A stretch of DNA of 64,000 bases from Planctomycetaceae bacterium (GCA_020426325.1 JAGQQG010000017.1:1-64000), one strand, 5' to 3'; counted from the stretch's first letter, positions 26,267-35,600 are shown. The notes: generated from the letters alone by a model not told the origin. Made by a program: numbers and translations.

Positions 26267-27025
26267 TCACGGTTGTGAACACATGGGAGACTTCGTTGCG
26301 CCTGTTTCTCCCATCAACTCAACCACTTTCGGTTCGATGGCTTCGGCCCAGACGCAAAATCCCTTGGGGCTGGGATGCTCGAAGTCGGGCATGAGTTCCG
26401 CGGAAATCGTGCCATCAGGACGCAAAAAGATTTCGTTGACATTCATAAAAAAGATGGTTTCGTTGTCAGCTAAATCAGCGATGATGGTGTTGGTTTTGGC
26501 CAGCTTTTCTCGTTCCTCGTTGGGCTGTTCGCCTCGGTAAAAGATGGCCAGCAGCAGGATTTTGGAGTCCGGCAACCGCTCCCGTACTGTTCTCACGATT
26601 GCTGTGACCCCCTCGGCGATCTCTTCGGCTGTGTTATGGGGCCCGTTATTCTGGCCGATCATGATGATAGCCAGCTTTGGCGAGATGCCATCCAGATTGC
26701 CGTGCGTCAGTCGCCAGAGTACGTGTTCCGTCCGATCGCCTCCAATCCCCAGATTGGTCGCATGACGGTTGGCATAGAATTGATCCCACACCGGTCGACC
26801 GTCTTCGGGATACTTCCAGTTCTGAACAATCGAGTCGCCGATAAACAGCAGATCGACCTCCCCCTGCTTCAGTTGCTCGTTGATGGCCTCGTGGCGATCA
26901 TGCCATTGCTGACCGTTGCCAGGGATCGGCGTGACTGCTGTATTCGCCAAAGTGACACTCGCTGATGCCAGAATGAAAAACAGGGCCATGAGGGGAACTG
27001 TCCATCCTGATCGAAACTGATTCAT
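26267..27025 (-). CDS. Secreted SGNH/GDSL hydrolase (PAF-acetylhydrolase-like)
   Basis: The 252-residue protein has a signal peptide (VPLMALFFILASASVTLA) and a complete SGNH domain: block I LLFIGDSIVQNW near residues 60-71 with the nucleophile serine, block II LGIGGDRTEHVLWRL near 95, block III IMIGQNNG near 122-129, and block V DFEHPSPKGF near 222-231 with the Asp-His pair. The spacing resembles PAF-acetylhydrolase beta/gamma-like enzymes of planctomycetes. Substrate is probably an acylated glycan; the neighbouring sulfatases fit a role in polysaccharide use. The ATG at 27025 is preferred over the 25-residue upstream extension. Confidence 0.88.
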   Translation of the reverse strand: MNQFRSGWTVPLMALFFILASASVTLANTAVTPIPGNGQQWHDRHEAINEQLKQGEVDLLFIGDSIVQNWKYPEDGRPVWDQFYANRHATNLGIGGDRTEHVLWRLTHGNLDGISPKLAIIMIGQNNGPHNTAEEIAEGVTAIVRTVRERLPDSKILLLAIFYRGEQPNEEREKLAKTNTIIADLADNETIFFMNVNEIFLRPDGTISAELMPDFEHPSPKGFCVWAEAIEPKVVELMGETGATKSPMCSQP

Positions 27026-27369
27026 AAACAATTCTCTGCGGTTTGATTCATCGGAGACATGTCGGCGCGTTAACGACCTCAATTGACCGGAGATCGACAA
27101 GAGGTCTTCCGATATCCGATGATCGCGAAAATCTTAATCACCCGCCGGTTTCCTGTCAGCGTCATTAGACAGCAAGGTAGTTCACGTATCTAACCCATCA
27201 AGCCTGACAACCGAGACAATCGGTTGCCAGTCAGCGGTTCGTACCATGCTTGCATCGCGTCAACAGGGCAAGCATGTCGTATCGAATCGGCAGATCATTT
27301 ATCTATGCTCATCCTGATGCGCGATATGAGCATGGAATCCGGCACGCATGGTCTTGGAAGCAATAGCGA
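27026..27369. other. Gap between SGNH hydrolase and first sulfatase
   Basis: These 344 bases contain no gene I can support. Two small inverted repeats lie close together: CATGCTTGC/GCAAGCATG (27245-27276) and ATGCTCAT/ATGAGCAT (27305-27333). Neither has a T-run. The second ends 37 bases after the sulfatase stop (reading the minus strand) and may end or stabilise its mRNA. Confidence 0.4.
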
Positions 27370-29022
27370 TCAGTTGCCCGTCGGCAATGGGATACTGATG
27401 CCTTCCTTTTCCAGCGTGTCTCTGATGTACTTGAACCGCTGGTACTCGGAAAGGGTGATGGGCCCACTGTACGACTCGCTTTGCAGCTTTCGGGGCGGGT
27501 ACTTGACGTACGTTTTCATCAGGTCCTTGATTGATTCACTGATCGTCACCATTGTCCACGTCCGCTCCGTGAAGTTGTTCATGAAGATGTCGTATCGTTC
27601 CTGGGGATCGGCCCAAAGGTCGAACACCTGCGGAACCGTGGCAACGTACTTGTCTGCCCCTTTCCAGCCGAGATTAGAATCGACTGCCAGACCACCCGTC
27701 GGCTGTCCGTCATCGCCGCGCAGATTGAAGACCGCTTTGTAATTCCCGACACGGGCTGCTCCTGGAGTCAGCTCGTTCTCGGTGAAATAAAACCAAGACT
27801 TCCGCTGGCTCGCTCCTGTTCCTGTCAGCACGGGCGTCATGTCATAGCTGTCGAAATAGATGGGTTTGTCTTCGCGATCGTTCGTGGGGAGTTTCTGACC
27901 TGCGGCCGATGCGAACGTGGCCATGAGGTCGAGACCGCCCACGATGTCGTGATTCCGCACACCCGCTTTGATTTTTCCGGGCCAGATCGCGATGGCGGGC
28001 ACTCGGTTGCCGCCTTCGCGGACAGTCCCTTTGGTGCCGCGAAACGGCGTGTAGCCGGCGTCCGGGTAGACGTCCTGCCAGGCGCCATTGTCGGTTGTGT
28101 AGAACACCAGGGTGTTCTCATCCAACTTGAGCTCACGAAGCTTGTCCATGATGTTTCCGATGCGGGCATCCAGTTCGACGACCGAATCTGCGTATTTGGA
28201 CTTGGATAGCGACTTGTGTTGGAACTCAGGGGCCGGAAGATTCGGCTGGTGAACCTTCATGAAGTTGATGTTGATGAAAAAGGGAGTGTCCGGGTTCTTG
28301 GCTGCATCCTCCAGAAACTTGATCCCGGACTGCTCGACGTATTTATCCATGAAGGGGATTCCGACAATTCCCTGGTCCGGCGTGTCGACATACTGGCCAT
28401 TGACCTTCCAGTCTTCCTTCGCCGGTTCGCCCGCGTTACCGGACAGCGAACCTTTCGTCACCTTGTCGAACATCTCCCGCAGTTTGGGGTCCATGTCTGG
28501 AAACCACGTGGGATCTCCGTACGTGTAGGCATTGCAGTGATAGAGGAAGCAGTGCTCCATCATGTCATAGCCCTGGGCGTTCGGCAGTGCATAGTCAGCT
28601 TCACCAAGATGCCATTTCCCGGTGAAATACGTTTTGTATCCCGCCTGCTTGAGTACGGAGCCGAGCGTCCATTCCGCCTTGGGGAGTCCTCCCCCTTGAC
28701 CCTGAAAGGCCACAGTCGTCATCCCACTGCGATTCGGAATGCGACCAGTCTGCATGGCAGCACGCCCCGGAGTACAACTCGGCTGAGCGTAGAAAGAAAA
28801 AAACGTCATCCCTTCAGCGGCCATGCGATCGATGTTCGGCGTCGGCATCCCCCGGCCTGTCCCTCCTCCGTAAGGTCCAAGATCACCATACCCCGTGTCA
28901 TCAGAGACAATAAAAAGGATGTTCGGCTTCTCAGCAGCGATCGCGTTGCCTGCCCCCCAAAGGAAACTCGACCCGCCAGCCAGCATCAGCAGGGCGAACG
29001 GCCATCTCATCATTCGTTTCAT
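27370..29022 (-). CDS. Secreted arylsulfatase (type I, Cys-type)
   Basis: The 550-residue product is an exported sulfatase with a signal peptide ending near AIAA. The metal-binding start PNILFIVSDDTGYGDLG lies at about residues 33-49. The active-site SCTPGRAAMQTGR has Cys83, which is converted to formylglycine by a maturase not in the window. The GKWHLGE and TDNGAW motifs follow in the middle. The C-terminal subdomain is complete (FDLWADPQERYDI near 480). It would release sulfate from sulfated polysaccharide in the periplasm or outside. ATG 29022 follows GGAGGA at good spacing. A second sulfatase lies upstream in the same direction after a 456-base gap, so they are probably separate transcripts. 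Confidence 0.94.
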   Translation of the reverse strand: MKRMMRWPFALLMLAGGSSFLWGAGNAIAAEKPNILFIVSDDTGYGDLGPYGGGTGRGMPTPNIDRMAAEGMTFFSFYAQPSCTPGRAAMQTGRIPNRSGMTTVAFQGQGGGLPKAEWTLGSVLKQAGYKTYFTGKWHLGEADYALPNAQGYDMMEHCFLYHCNAYTYGDPTWFPDMDPKLREMFDKVTKGSLSGNAGEPAKEDWKVNGQYVDTPDQGIVGIPFMDKYVEQSGIKFLEDAAKNPDTPFFININFMKVHQPNLPAPEFQHKSLSKSKYADSVVELDARIGNIMDKLRELKLDENTLVFYTTDNGAWQDVYPDAGYTPFRGTKGTVREGGNRVPAIAIWPGKIKAGVRNHDIVGGLDLMATFASAAGQKLPTNDREDKPIYFDSYDMTPVLTGTGASQRKSWFYFTENELTPGAARVGNYKAVFNLRGDDGQPTGGLAVDSNLGWKGADKYVATVPQVFDLWADPQERYDIFMNNFTERTWTMVTISESIKDLMKTYVKYPPRKLQSESYSGPITLSEYQRFKYIRDTLEKEGISIPLPTGN

Positions 29023-29478
29023 CTTGATTCTCCTCCGATTCACTGTGGTGCAAGATTGCAATCCATACCAGATCCGCCAGCTGACTCATTTCAGCCAAAT
29101 CACATTCAGCGTGAAGCCGGTTCAACAGAATCGACCGGTCGAAGCAACGATTTCCTTGACCAGATCCAGATACCAATGACTGGCCATACTGCAACAGGCG
29201 TGACACAAGTTGGATTCTCGTGCGAAATCTCCTTGCGGTCAAACGGGGGGAAGATTCTTCAACAGTTTTTCACTGATCACACAACCTGAACGTACTGCCG
29301 TTCAATGACCATTCAACCGACCACATTCGTTCATACCCTCTGAATTATGCAGGGCCAGCGACCTCAGCCGACCTTCAGCGTTGAACACATGCACAGCTCC
29401 GCTTCGACCGGGCAAGATTTGCTGGAGCACCAAACCACGCCTCCCCCTGCCCGATCGAAACAGTGACACGCCTCGCGA
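29023..29478. other. Gap between the two sulfatase genes
   Basis: These 456 bases hold no supported gene. Open frames crossing it are extensions of shadows of the flanking genes. I see no strong repeat or terminator. Confidence 0.4.
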
Positions 29479-30903
29479 TCAGTCACTTGTTGCAGGCTTG
29501 GGCACGAATTCGATGGGGGCACCGAGCGGGATCAACGGCTCCCTGGCCACGCTGGCCTGAAAGTCCTGAATGATATTGCTTGTGTGAGCGATGACCCAGC
29601 TGTGGACGTGCGGGTAGTTGTACGCTTGTCGCTCTTTCGGGTCGACATCAAGGTTCACAATGTGCGGTGTTGCCAGTTCGAGAGCGGGCGCATCGAGCGT
29701 GCGTTGCAGCACCATCACCATCTTGAATTGATGCCACTTCACCCCGTACATCTTCTCGCCCATCCAGTAAGGGAACCCGTCCCGTGCCGAGTGTTCCTCT
29801 TTCCCTTCAAGGAAGGCGCGTTGGTCCAGTCCGTCGATCACGCGGTCTTCCGGAACCTCTGCACCTGCCCACTTGAGGAGCGTGGTGAACATGTCGGTGA
29901 TATGCACGACCTCATTGCTTCGACGATTCTCAGGGACGACTCCTGGATAACGAACGAGGCACGGTGTGCGAAGCGAGCCTTCCAGCCCGGTGAAATAAGA
30001 ACCGTCCCAAACACCAGCCGAGCCTCGCCACGGGTCCATTTGTTCCGGGCCATTGTCGCCTGAAAAGACCACGATCGTGTTCTGATCGAGACCCATCTGT
30101 TTGAGAAAGTCGAGCAGTTCACCAAAATCATGATCGAGTTGCAGCAGGCAGTCCGCCCTCTCACCATGGCCGGACTTGCCTGCAAACTCTTCTCTGGGAG
30201 TGGTCGGCAGGTGCATCAGCGTATGGTTGAAATACAGGAAGAACGGTTTGCCGGCTGCCTGGCTTCGCCGGATGAAGTCCTTGCTCCGCTTCAGAGACTC
30301 CAGATCCAGATCCCGTTTGACCGCTGGCGTCAATTGCACCGTCTGTCTGACATCCTGCCCCTTCTTTCCCTCATAGATGTAAGCAACAGGATCGCGAGTG
30401 GGGTCATACCAGGGATCGTCGGCCCAGAGAGCCTCATCGTAACTGTGCGGGGGACCGTACCACTCGTCGAACCCCTGATCAGTCGGCCATCTTCCCTTGG
30501 AGGCACCAATGTGCCACTTGCCCACGCACGACGTCGCATACCCTTCATCGGCCAGCACCTCCGCCATGGTCCGCTCCCAGGTCACCAGTCCGCCCTCACT
30601 CCCAGCGAGGGCGACCGTGTGATTACCAGAGCGGATGGAATAGCGACCGGTCATCAATGCCGATCGAGAAGGTGTGCATTGCGTCTCCGGCGCGAAGTTG
30701 AGGAGCAGCATCCCCTCCTCCGCAAAGCGATCAATTCTCGACGTCTCCGCTCCCCTCAAAACCCCACCACCGTAACAGCCCAACTCACCGTTCCCGAGAT
30801 TATCGACCAGAAAGTAAACAATGTTGGGCGGAGCCTGCTGAGCAAACACCCGCGAGTGAGCGAGACAGACAATGGTCAAAGCGACAAAGACAATAATTCT
30901 CAT
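29479..30903 (-). CDS. Secreted arylsulfatase (type I, Cys-type)
   Basis: The 474-residue product has a signal peptide (MRIIVFVALTIVCLAHSRVFAQ), the start motif PNIVYFLVDNLGNGELG and the active-site QCTPSRSALMTGR with Cys76. GKWHIGASKGRWP and FSGDNGPEQ follow. The second aspartate of the usual DD pair reads N (LVDNLG), as in some sulfatases of the A/B type, while the rest of the metal site looks intact. It is only moderately similar to the other sulfatase, with a different C-terminus (FKMVMVLQRTLDAPA; NLDVDPKERQAYNYPH). The ATG at 30903 is chosen for the signal peptide; the longer frame adds 30 residues with none. Likely role: desulfation of an algal or other polysaccharide. Confidence 0.93.
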   Translation of the reverse strand: MRIIVFVALTIVCLAHSRVFAQQAPPNIVYFLVDNLGNGELGCYGGGVLRGAETSRIDRFAEEGMLLLNFAPETQCTPSRSALMTGRYSIRSGNHTVALAGSEGGLVTWERTMAEVLADEGYATSCVGKWHIGASKGRWPTDQGFDEWYGPPHSYDEALWADDPWYDPTRDPVAYIYEGKKGQDVRQTVQLTPAVKRDLDLESLKRSKDFIRRSQAAGKPFFLYFNHTLMHLPTTPREEFAGKSGHGERADCLLQLDHDFGELLDFLKQMGLDQNTIVVFSGDNGPEQMDPWRGSAGVWDGSYFTGLEGSLRTPCLVRYPGVVPENRRSNEVVHITDMFTTLLKWAGAEVPEDRVIDGLDQRAFLEGKEEHSARDGFPYWMGEKMYGVKWHQFKMVMVLQRTLDAPALELATPHIVNLDVDPKERQAYNYPHVHSWVIAHTSNIIQDFQASVAREPLIPLGAPIEFVPKPATSD

Positions 30904-30989
30904 TCCCGACTCCCTGTTGAATTGCTTGTTGAAATGGAAGGAGTGATCCGTTCGTAGGTCGCCAAGAGGTGACATCATAACCGTTTGCC

Positions 30990-31340
30990 TCACCTACAAC
31001 CTCCCACGGCTTCGCCACCCCGGTTGACGAGCAACCGGGGCCACCCGAGATATTTGAATTCCCGGACGGCCTCTGTCTCAACCGGTGCTGCGTCAGCGAC
31101 GGGAGGCATTGCTGGAAACGAACAACTCAGAATCCCACGTCGTCCTCCCCAAGGCTTCCCGTCGCTTTGCGACACGGGTTAGGACAACCCGTGGTACCCG
31201 ATCGATCGTCGTCGATTCAACTTATGAGCCTAAAAGCAAGGCCGATCGGCACACGAATTCCTGAACGGCCTCTGACGAGCAACCGTGGCCATTCGCGGAC
31301 AACAGCTCACTCAAAAGGTCTCCACAACCACAAAGCTGGA
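30990..31340. repeat. Cluster of degenerate palindromic repeats (family 3 relatives)
   Basis: The 570-base gap between the sulfatase start (30903) and the next gene (31475) is mostly repeat-like. CCCCGGTTGACGAGCAACCG near 31017 is a hairpin and recurs weakly near 31276 (CTGACGAGCAACCG). GACGGCCTCTG follows GAATTCC-like sequence twice (about 31055 and 31254). The segment 31154-31199 is an inverted near-copy of 10180-10225. No open frame here looks like a gene. Confidence 0.6.
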
Positions 31341-31410
31341 AGCCGACAACGGAGAACGCACCTCTCAGTCTGCAGAATAAGTCTGCCCGTAACCACCGGG
31401 AACGAGTGAA

Positions 31411-31441
31411 GTGGGGTGCATGAAACGAAGTGACAGGCACC
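31411..31441. repeat. Palindromic repeat family 2, half copy
   Basis: GTGGGGTGCATGAAACGAAG and the next eleven bases match the left half of the elements at 4113 and 5094. The right half is missing, replaced by unrelated sequence leading into the end of the next gene. Confidence 0.55.
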
Positions 31442-31474
31442 AATGCGATGATGGCGCCCGGCAGAATGTTTCCG

Positions 31475-31804
31475 TCATCGGATTTCCAGCCCGCGAAGCG
31501 CGATGTCTGCAGCCACGAGCAGCGAACAGCCGGCTACGAAACCCACTACGATCATCATGAGTGGCACCCGCCACGAGTTGTGGATCAGTTTTGCGCACGT
31601 GAATGTTCCCCATGTGACGCCGACCAGCGGCCACCAGATATCGAGGGGGAGTCGTGCACGCATGTTCTGGAGAATCACTATCAAAAATTCGACTAACAGC
31701 AGAAACGTTATGAATCCGCCCGCGACCCAGAGAATGGCCAAGCCGGTTGCCTTCCACCAGCCAATTGGGTCACTGTTCAGAAGTTCTTCATCGCCAATTC
31801 CCAT
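31475..31804 (-). CDS. Small three-helix membrane protein
   Basis: The 109-residue protein has three likely membrane segments (about residues 18-40, 52-70 and 80-102) with a GTFTCAKLIHNSWRVP loop between the second and third. No family is recognised. The ATG at 31804 is 7 bases after AAAGGA and gives a compact protein; the open frame upstream to 32026 overlaps the next gene's stop and has no protein-like features. It follows the 646-residue unknown on the same strand after 218 bases. Confidence 0.6.
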   Translation of the reverse strand: MGIGDEELLNSDPIGWWKATGLAILWVAGGFITFLLLVEFLIVILQNMRARLPLDIWWPLVGVTWGTFTCAKLIHNSWRVPLMMIVVGFVAGCSLLVAADIALRGLEIR

Positions 31805-32022
31805 CGTAATTCCTTTCACGGATGTCATCGATGTGGATTGCAAGGGAGAGTGATTGGGCGGCAGGGTAGCCAGGACATGGCACTGACCTTGAGGAATCAG
31901 TTGGCTCGATCCTACCGGGGCGATGTTCACCAAACCAGCACACGTCCACGGCCCCGGAACGGAGACATTTTCGGCAATTGAACGCGAGTCTTGCGCCCCG
32001 GCCACGCGCGGGTCACACTGAA

Positions 32023-33963
32023 TCACACCCTCCGAATGAAATGCTCTGCGTAGCTCCTCACTTCCTGCCCATTGAGTACGTGGAATGTTCTCAATTGCCC
32101 CACCGTCTCTTGCGAGAAGTGGGCGAGGGGGACGTGGACGAGGCGTTTTCCGAACCTCTTGGCGATGCGGCGCCAGGCGATGCCGGGGGGGGCGTCGGAT
32201 AGCAGGGCGATGTGTCTTTCACGCGAGTGCGTGCAGGCTGCGAGGAGCAGACGTTCTTCCAGCGTGTCCGCCACGTCGAACTGCGGGTCGCGCCAGATGT
32301 CTTTGATGGGGCGTGGCGGGAAGAGGAACATGGCTCCGCCGTACGTCGCTGAAGCGATGCCCGGACCGATCACGTCGTCGTGGAAGTCGGTCGCGAACAG
32401 GCTGAGCGTCGACTCGTCGTGATGCTCCGCGAACCAGGTGATTCGCCACGGGTACTCGCGGGGGTCAGCGGGCGAGTCGAACAGCATGACCACGCAGTCG
32501 AGGTTGCCGCGCGACGGCGGGACGACCTTCACGTACAGGTCGCCCGTGTGCCAGTTGCGGAGCGTCTCGCGGATATCGAGACCGTCCTTGAGCGACGTCG
32601 TAAACTTCTCGCTGTTAGCGAGGTCCTGCCCCATGATGGACAGAGCATGATCCTTCACATGGGTGCGGAAGCGTTCGATCTTCTCGTCCTCCGGCGGCCA
32701 ACTGCACTGACGATACGGGTTCCACTCCATCGCGAACTTCTCCCGATCCGGCTTGGGCGGACGTCGGGTCAGTTGCAGGTTCGTCCACGAGACGGGCGGA
32801 CCGGGCAGCCGCGACTTCATCTCGACAACGTCACCGTCCGGGAACTCAGCCCGATCGATGCCCATCGAGAGTGACTCGAACGGCAGCAACTCTGTGTACG
32901 GATACTCGCGGACCAGCTCGGCCAGATGGATCGCGAACGGGTCGCCAGCCAACTGCTGAGCAGCGACGATCAACGAGTAGAAATCGGGTGTCAGTCGCCG
33001 GTGAATGAGCGACAGGTTTCGAACATACTTGAGGTACGTCCGCAACAACTGCGGCGAGATGCGTCGAGCCCGTTTGCCGAGATCGTCACGGTAACGATCC
33101 CGCGTCGCGAGTAACAACTGCTTGATGCCATCAACGGTCAGGTTTTCATCATCATCCAACTCAGCCCGCGCCCGCTCGTACAGCCCCGTGATGAACGGCA
33201 TCTCGCCGAGCAGAAACAACAGCGTGCGCGGATTGACCGCGTGGATGGACGTGGGCTCGACGTCATCGTCGGACGGGGTTGATGGTTGATGGTTGATGGT
33301 TGAGGGTGAAGCGTCCGACGCTTCTGCTCTTGTCTCTTGACTCTCCGCTCTTGACTGATACGCATTCTTCACCCACGGCCAATGCGCGAACTCGCACACG
33401 AACAGGATGTGCTCGAAGCGCTGCTCCAACTCCGCGAGGCGAGCGGCCATCGTGAGGACGCGGTCGTGTGCTTGTCCTTCGGGGGCGGGGATGCCGGGGA
33501 GGATGCCGGCGGCGAATTTCTCGATCGGCAGTTGCTTGAGAGCATACGGGTCGGGCAACACCGAGCCGCGCGGCTGGAAGCGGGCCGTCTCCAGATCGAT
33601 GAACGCTCGCGGCATGTGCTCCTGCATGGCGATCCGCAGAGCAGCGATCACCGGCTGACACGGATCGATCGGCACATAGCTGAAGGCTCGGTCATCATCC
33701 TCGTCCTCCTCAAAGTCCGACTCGGGAGTCCACTCAGTCGCAGCAAACGACGACGGCTCCTCTTGCAACACCGCAGTCACTGACGGCAGAAAGCCAATGG
33801 CCCGTTCCACGTCCTCCTGAAACGACCACGGCAATGGCACCGCCAGACAGTCGAATTCCTCGCTGAGCATCACCCGCCGTACCTCGATCGCAAAATCCCC
33901 ACTGCCATGAATGACCGGCAGGACGGAGATGCGTGACGAGAGTTGCAGGAAGGGGTGAGGCAT
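32023..33963 (-). CDS. Large cytoplasmic protein of unknown function
   Basis: The 646-residue protein has no signal peptide, no membrane helix and no motif I can name. Its opening (SVLPVIHGSGDFAIEVRRVML, then FDCLAVPLPWSFQEDVERAI) faintly recalls the start of TraB/EreA/ChaN-like proteins, which begin with a similar conserved His and a charged helix, but I would not assign it. Between about residues 207 and 237 there is a low-complexity insert (RAESQETRAEASDASPSTIN) that coincides with a nucleotide minisatellite of TTGATGG units. The gene starts 3 bases after the stop of the 182-residue unknown, so the two are surely co-transcribed. Confidence 0.65.
   Translation of the reverse strand: MPHPFLQLSSRISVLPVIHGSGDFAIEVRRVMLSEEFDCLAVPLPWSFQEDVERAIGFLPSVTAVLQEEPSSFAATEWTPESDFEEDEDDDRAFSYVPIDPCQPVIAALRIAMQEHMPRAFIDLETARFQPRGSVLPDPYALKQLPIEKFAAGILPGIPAPEGQAHDRVLTMAARLAELEQRFEHILFVCEFAHWPWVKNAYQSRAESQETRAEASDASPSTINHQPSTPSDDDVEPTSIHAVNPRTLLFLLGEMPFITGLYERARAELDDDENLTVDGIKQLLLATRDRYRDDLGKRARRISPQLLRTYLKYVRNLSLIHRRLTPDFYSLIVAAQQLAGDPFAIHLAELVREYPYTELLPFESLSMGIDRAEFPDGDVVEMKSRLPGPPVSWTNLQLTRRPPKPDREKFAMEWNPYRQCSWPPEDEKIERFRTHVKDHALSIMGQDLANSEKFTTSLKDGLDIRETLRNWHTGDLYVKVVPPSRGNLDCVVMLFDSPADPREYPWRITWFAEHHDESTLSLFATDFHDDVIGPGIASATYGGAMFLFPPRPIKDIWRDPQFDVADTLEERLLLAACTHSRERHIALLSDAPPGIAWRRIAKRFGKRLVHVPLAHFSQETVGQLRTFHVLNGQEVRSYAEHFIRRV
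33277..33310. repeat. In-frame TTGATGG minisatellite inside a coding region
   Basis: Four tandem GGTTGAT-type units occur here within the 646-residue gene, encoding the STINHQPST stretch. A looser version lies between mlaF and mlaD at about 3169-3205. The adjoining bases to about 33360 are also simple-sequence-like (CTCTTGTCTCTTGACTCTCC). Confidence 0.8.
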
Positions 33964-33966
33964 CAG

Positions 33967-34515
33967 TTACTCATCCGCCGAGATGACAATGATTTCAAAC
34001 CAGTCTCGGCGAGTTTCAGACATTTCGGTCAAACATAACTCGGTCACGTCGGTGTCCACTCCGACATGAAATGTGTGACATGTTCCAAACCAGTGAGGCG
34101 GTCGGTCGATCGTCAGCCAGTCTCGGACTCTAGGCAGAGCGAACGTCTGGAGAGCATCTCGAACACGAGATCGAGCATCAGACCAGACTGAACTGACGTG
34201 AATCGCCCATTGAGAAGTTAGTCCGACATCGACACCAATACTCCCCGACTCGACTGGCGAACGGATTGCCAACACTCCATAAAATCGAGAGAGGTCTTCA
34301 CCTCCATGATGTTTCACTTTGACTCGTGAGGCCTGGAACATCACGGTTTCGGAAAAGCTGTCTTCGGGTTGACGATGAAAGGACAGCATGAGCTGATCAA
34401 AGATTCGGACACTGGACAGTGCAGTTGAGATCATCTCTGTCCCCAGCGGATAGCTGCGACCCTTCGTGAGTTTTTGACGATAGGCGGTGGGAATGAGTTT
34501 CACAGACACAATCAT
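33967..34515 (-). CDS. Protein of unknown function
   Basis: The 182-residue protein is not recognised. It lacks signal and membrane segments and has a mixed composition; a run of beta-prone residues (FYGVLAIRSPVESGSIGVDVGL) and the segment PPHWFGTCHTFHVGVDTDV are the most distinctive. The start codon overlaps the stop of the dehydrogenase gene upstream (TGATG), implying translational coupling, and its own stop is 3 bases from the next start. It therefore sits in a tight three-gene unit with a dehydrogenase and the 646-residue unknown. Confidence 0.6.
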   Translation of the reverse strand: MIVSVKLIPTAYRQKLTKGRSYPLGTEMISTALSSVRIFDQLMLSFHRQPEDSFSETVMFQASRVKVKHHGGEDLSRFYGVLAIRSPVESGSIGVDVGLTSQWAIHVSSVWSDARSRVRDALQTFALPRVRDWLTIDRPPHWFGTCHTFHVGVDTDVTELCLTEMSETRRDWFEIIVISADE

Positions 34516-35384
34516 CACTCGAACGCGCGGATGATGCTCGAATTGTCGTCGTCGCCGTGGCCTTGGTCAACGAGGGCCTGCAAGGTCTCCACGTGCCACT
34601 CGGAGAGTGGCGTCGTTGCTCCCGACGCTACGGCAGATTCGAGGATGAGGCGGACATCTTTGAGGTGCTGCCGCAGACGGGCCTGCGCGGTGAAGTCGCC
34701 GGTGAGCATCTTGTCACCTTTGGTGTCCATCACGGTTGAATGAGCGGGTGACGCCTTGAGGACTTCAAGTGCCTTCGCGGGATCAACGCCGGTCGCCTTG
34801 GCGAACGAGAGACCTTCCGCGAGCACGGCCCGGTTCAGACCGAGGACCAGATTGACGACCAGCTTCATCCGCGCCCCGCTGCCACTTGGGCCGACGTGCA
34901 TCGTCTTGTGGCCAAGGGCGTTGAGAATGCCCTGACAGGCGGCCACATGTGCGTTATCGCCGCCGACCATGATGAGGGCTTCACCCTCCCGTGCCTGCAT
35001 GCTCGATCCACCGACGGTCGCGTCGAGGTAGCCGACGCCCTGCTCCGCCAGTTGCTCGCCCAGCTGTGTCATCTCTATCGGGCTGCCGGTGGTCGTGTCG
35101 ATGATGATGGCGTCAGGACGTAGGTGCGGTCGCAGTTGTTCGATCACACTCGTAGAGATCGACGAATCGGGGAGTGAAAGCAGGATGTGGGAACACTCGC
35201 GGGCCATGTCTGTCACTTCATCAGCAATGCGCCCGCCCCGTTTGACCAGTTCGTCACGTCGTTGAGCATCAAGGTCAAAGCCCAGCACGGAAAAGCCACC
35301 ATCGAGCAGTCGCTCCGAGAGAGCACTCCCCAGCAGACCCAGTCCAATCATTCCGATCGTTTCGATCGTTTCGTCGCTGCTCAT
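34515..35384 (-). CDS. NAD(P)-dependent beta-hydroxyacid dehydrogenase family protein
   Basis: The 289-residue protein belongs to the 3-hydroxyisobutyrate dehydrogenase/tartronate semialdehyde reductase family. The Rossmann motif GMIGLGLLGSAL lies near residues 11-22, followed by VLGFDLDAQR, and the substrate motif DATVGGSSMQAREGEALIMVGG near 120-141. SGSGARMKLVVNLVLGLNRAVLAEG near 160-184 carries the catalytic lysine in the family's G.G...K.xxN signature. It would oxidise a small hydroxyacid in the cytoplasm. ATG 35384 is preferred to a TTG further up. Coupled by overlap to a downstream unknown. Confidence 0.9.
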   Translation of the reverse strand: MSSDETIETIGMIGLGLLGSALSERLLDGGFSVLGFDLDAQRRDELVKRGGRIADEVTDMARECSHILLSLPDSSISTSVIEQLRPHLRPDAIIIDTTTGSPIEMTQLGEQLAEQGVGYLDATVGGSSMQAREGEALIMVGGDNAHVAACQGILNALGHKTMHVGPSGSGARMKLVVNLVLGLNRAVLAEGLSFAKATGVDPAKALEVLKASPAHSTVMDTKGDKMLTGDFTAQARLRQHLKDVRLILESAVASGATTPLSEWHVETLQALVDQGHGDDDNSSIIRAFE

Positions 35385-35415
35385 GGTTGGGATTTCTGTT
35401 GAAGACGGCAAAACT

Positions 35416-35571
35416 CACCACGGAGGCACTGAGGTCACAGGGCGAGTCTTTGGGCGGTATCGTCATGAGTCGTGATCAGACAACGAGACACAAAGAGGTG
35501 TGCCTGCGGTTGAGTGTCCAAACGTTGAAATTCCATCCTCACTTTTCTCCGTGCCTCTGTGCCTCCGTGGT
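35416..35571. repeat. Inverted-repeat element, family 5, copy B
   Basis: Arms CACCACGGAGGCACTGAGG from 35416 and GTGCCTCTGTGCCTCCGTGG ending near 35570 are inverted copies around about 105 bases of unrelated spacer. It lies between the dehydrogenase start and the LOG-family stop, so it interrupts a same-strand gene series. Confidence 0.75.
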
Positions 35572-35600
35572 AATCCCTTTGGTGGTGATTCGAGCGAACG

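Noticed and set aside
28216-29289. Long open frame of 357 codons on the plus strand over the first sulfatase
   Set aside because: It lies antisense to clear sulfatase motifs and has no protein-like pattern of its own.
33277-33310. Telomere-like or CRISPR-like tandem repeat
   Set aside because: The units are only 7 bases, without spacers, and lie in frame within a gene; it is a minisatellite.
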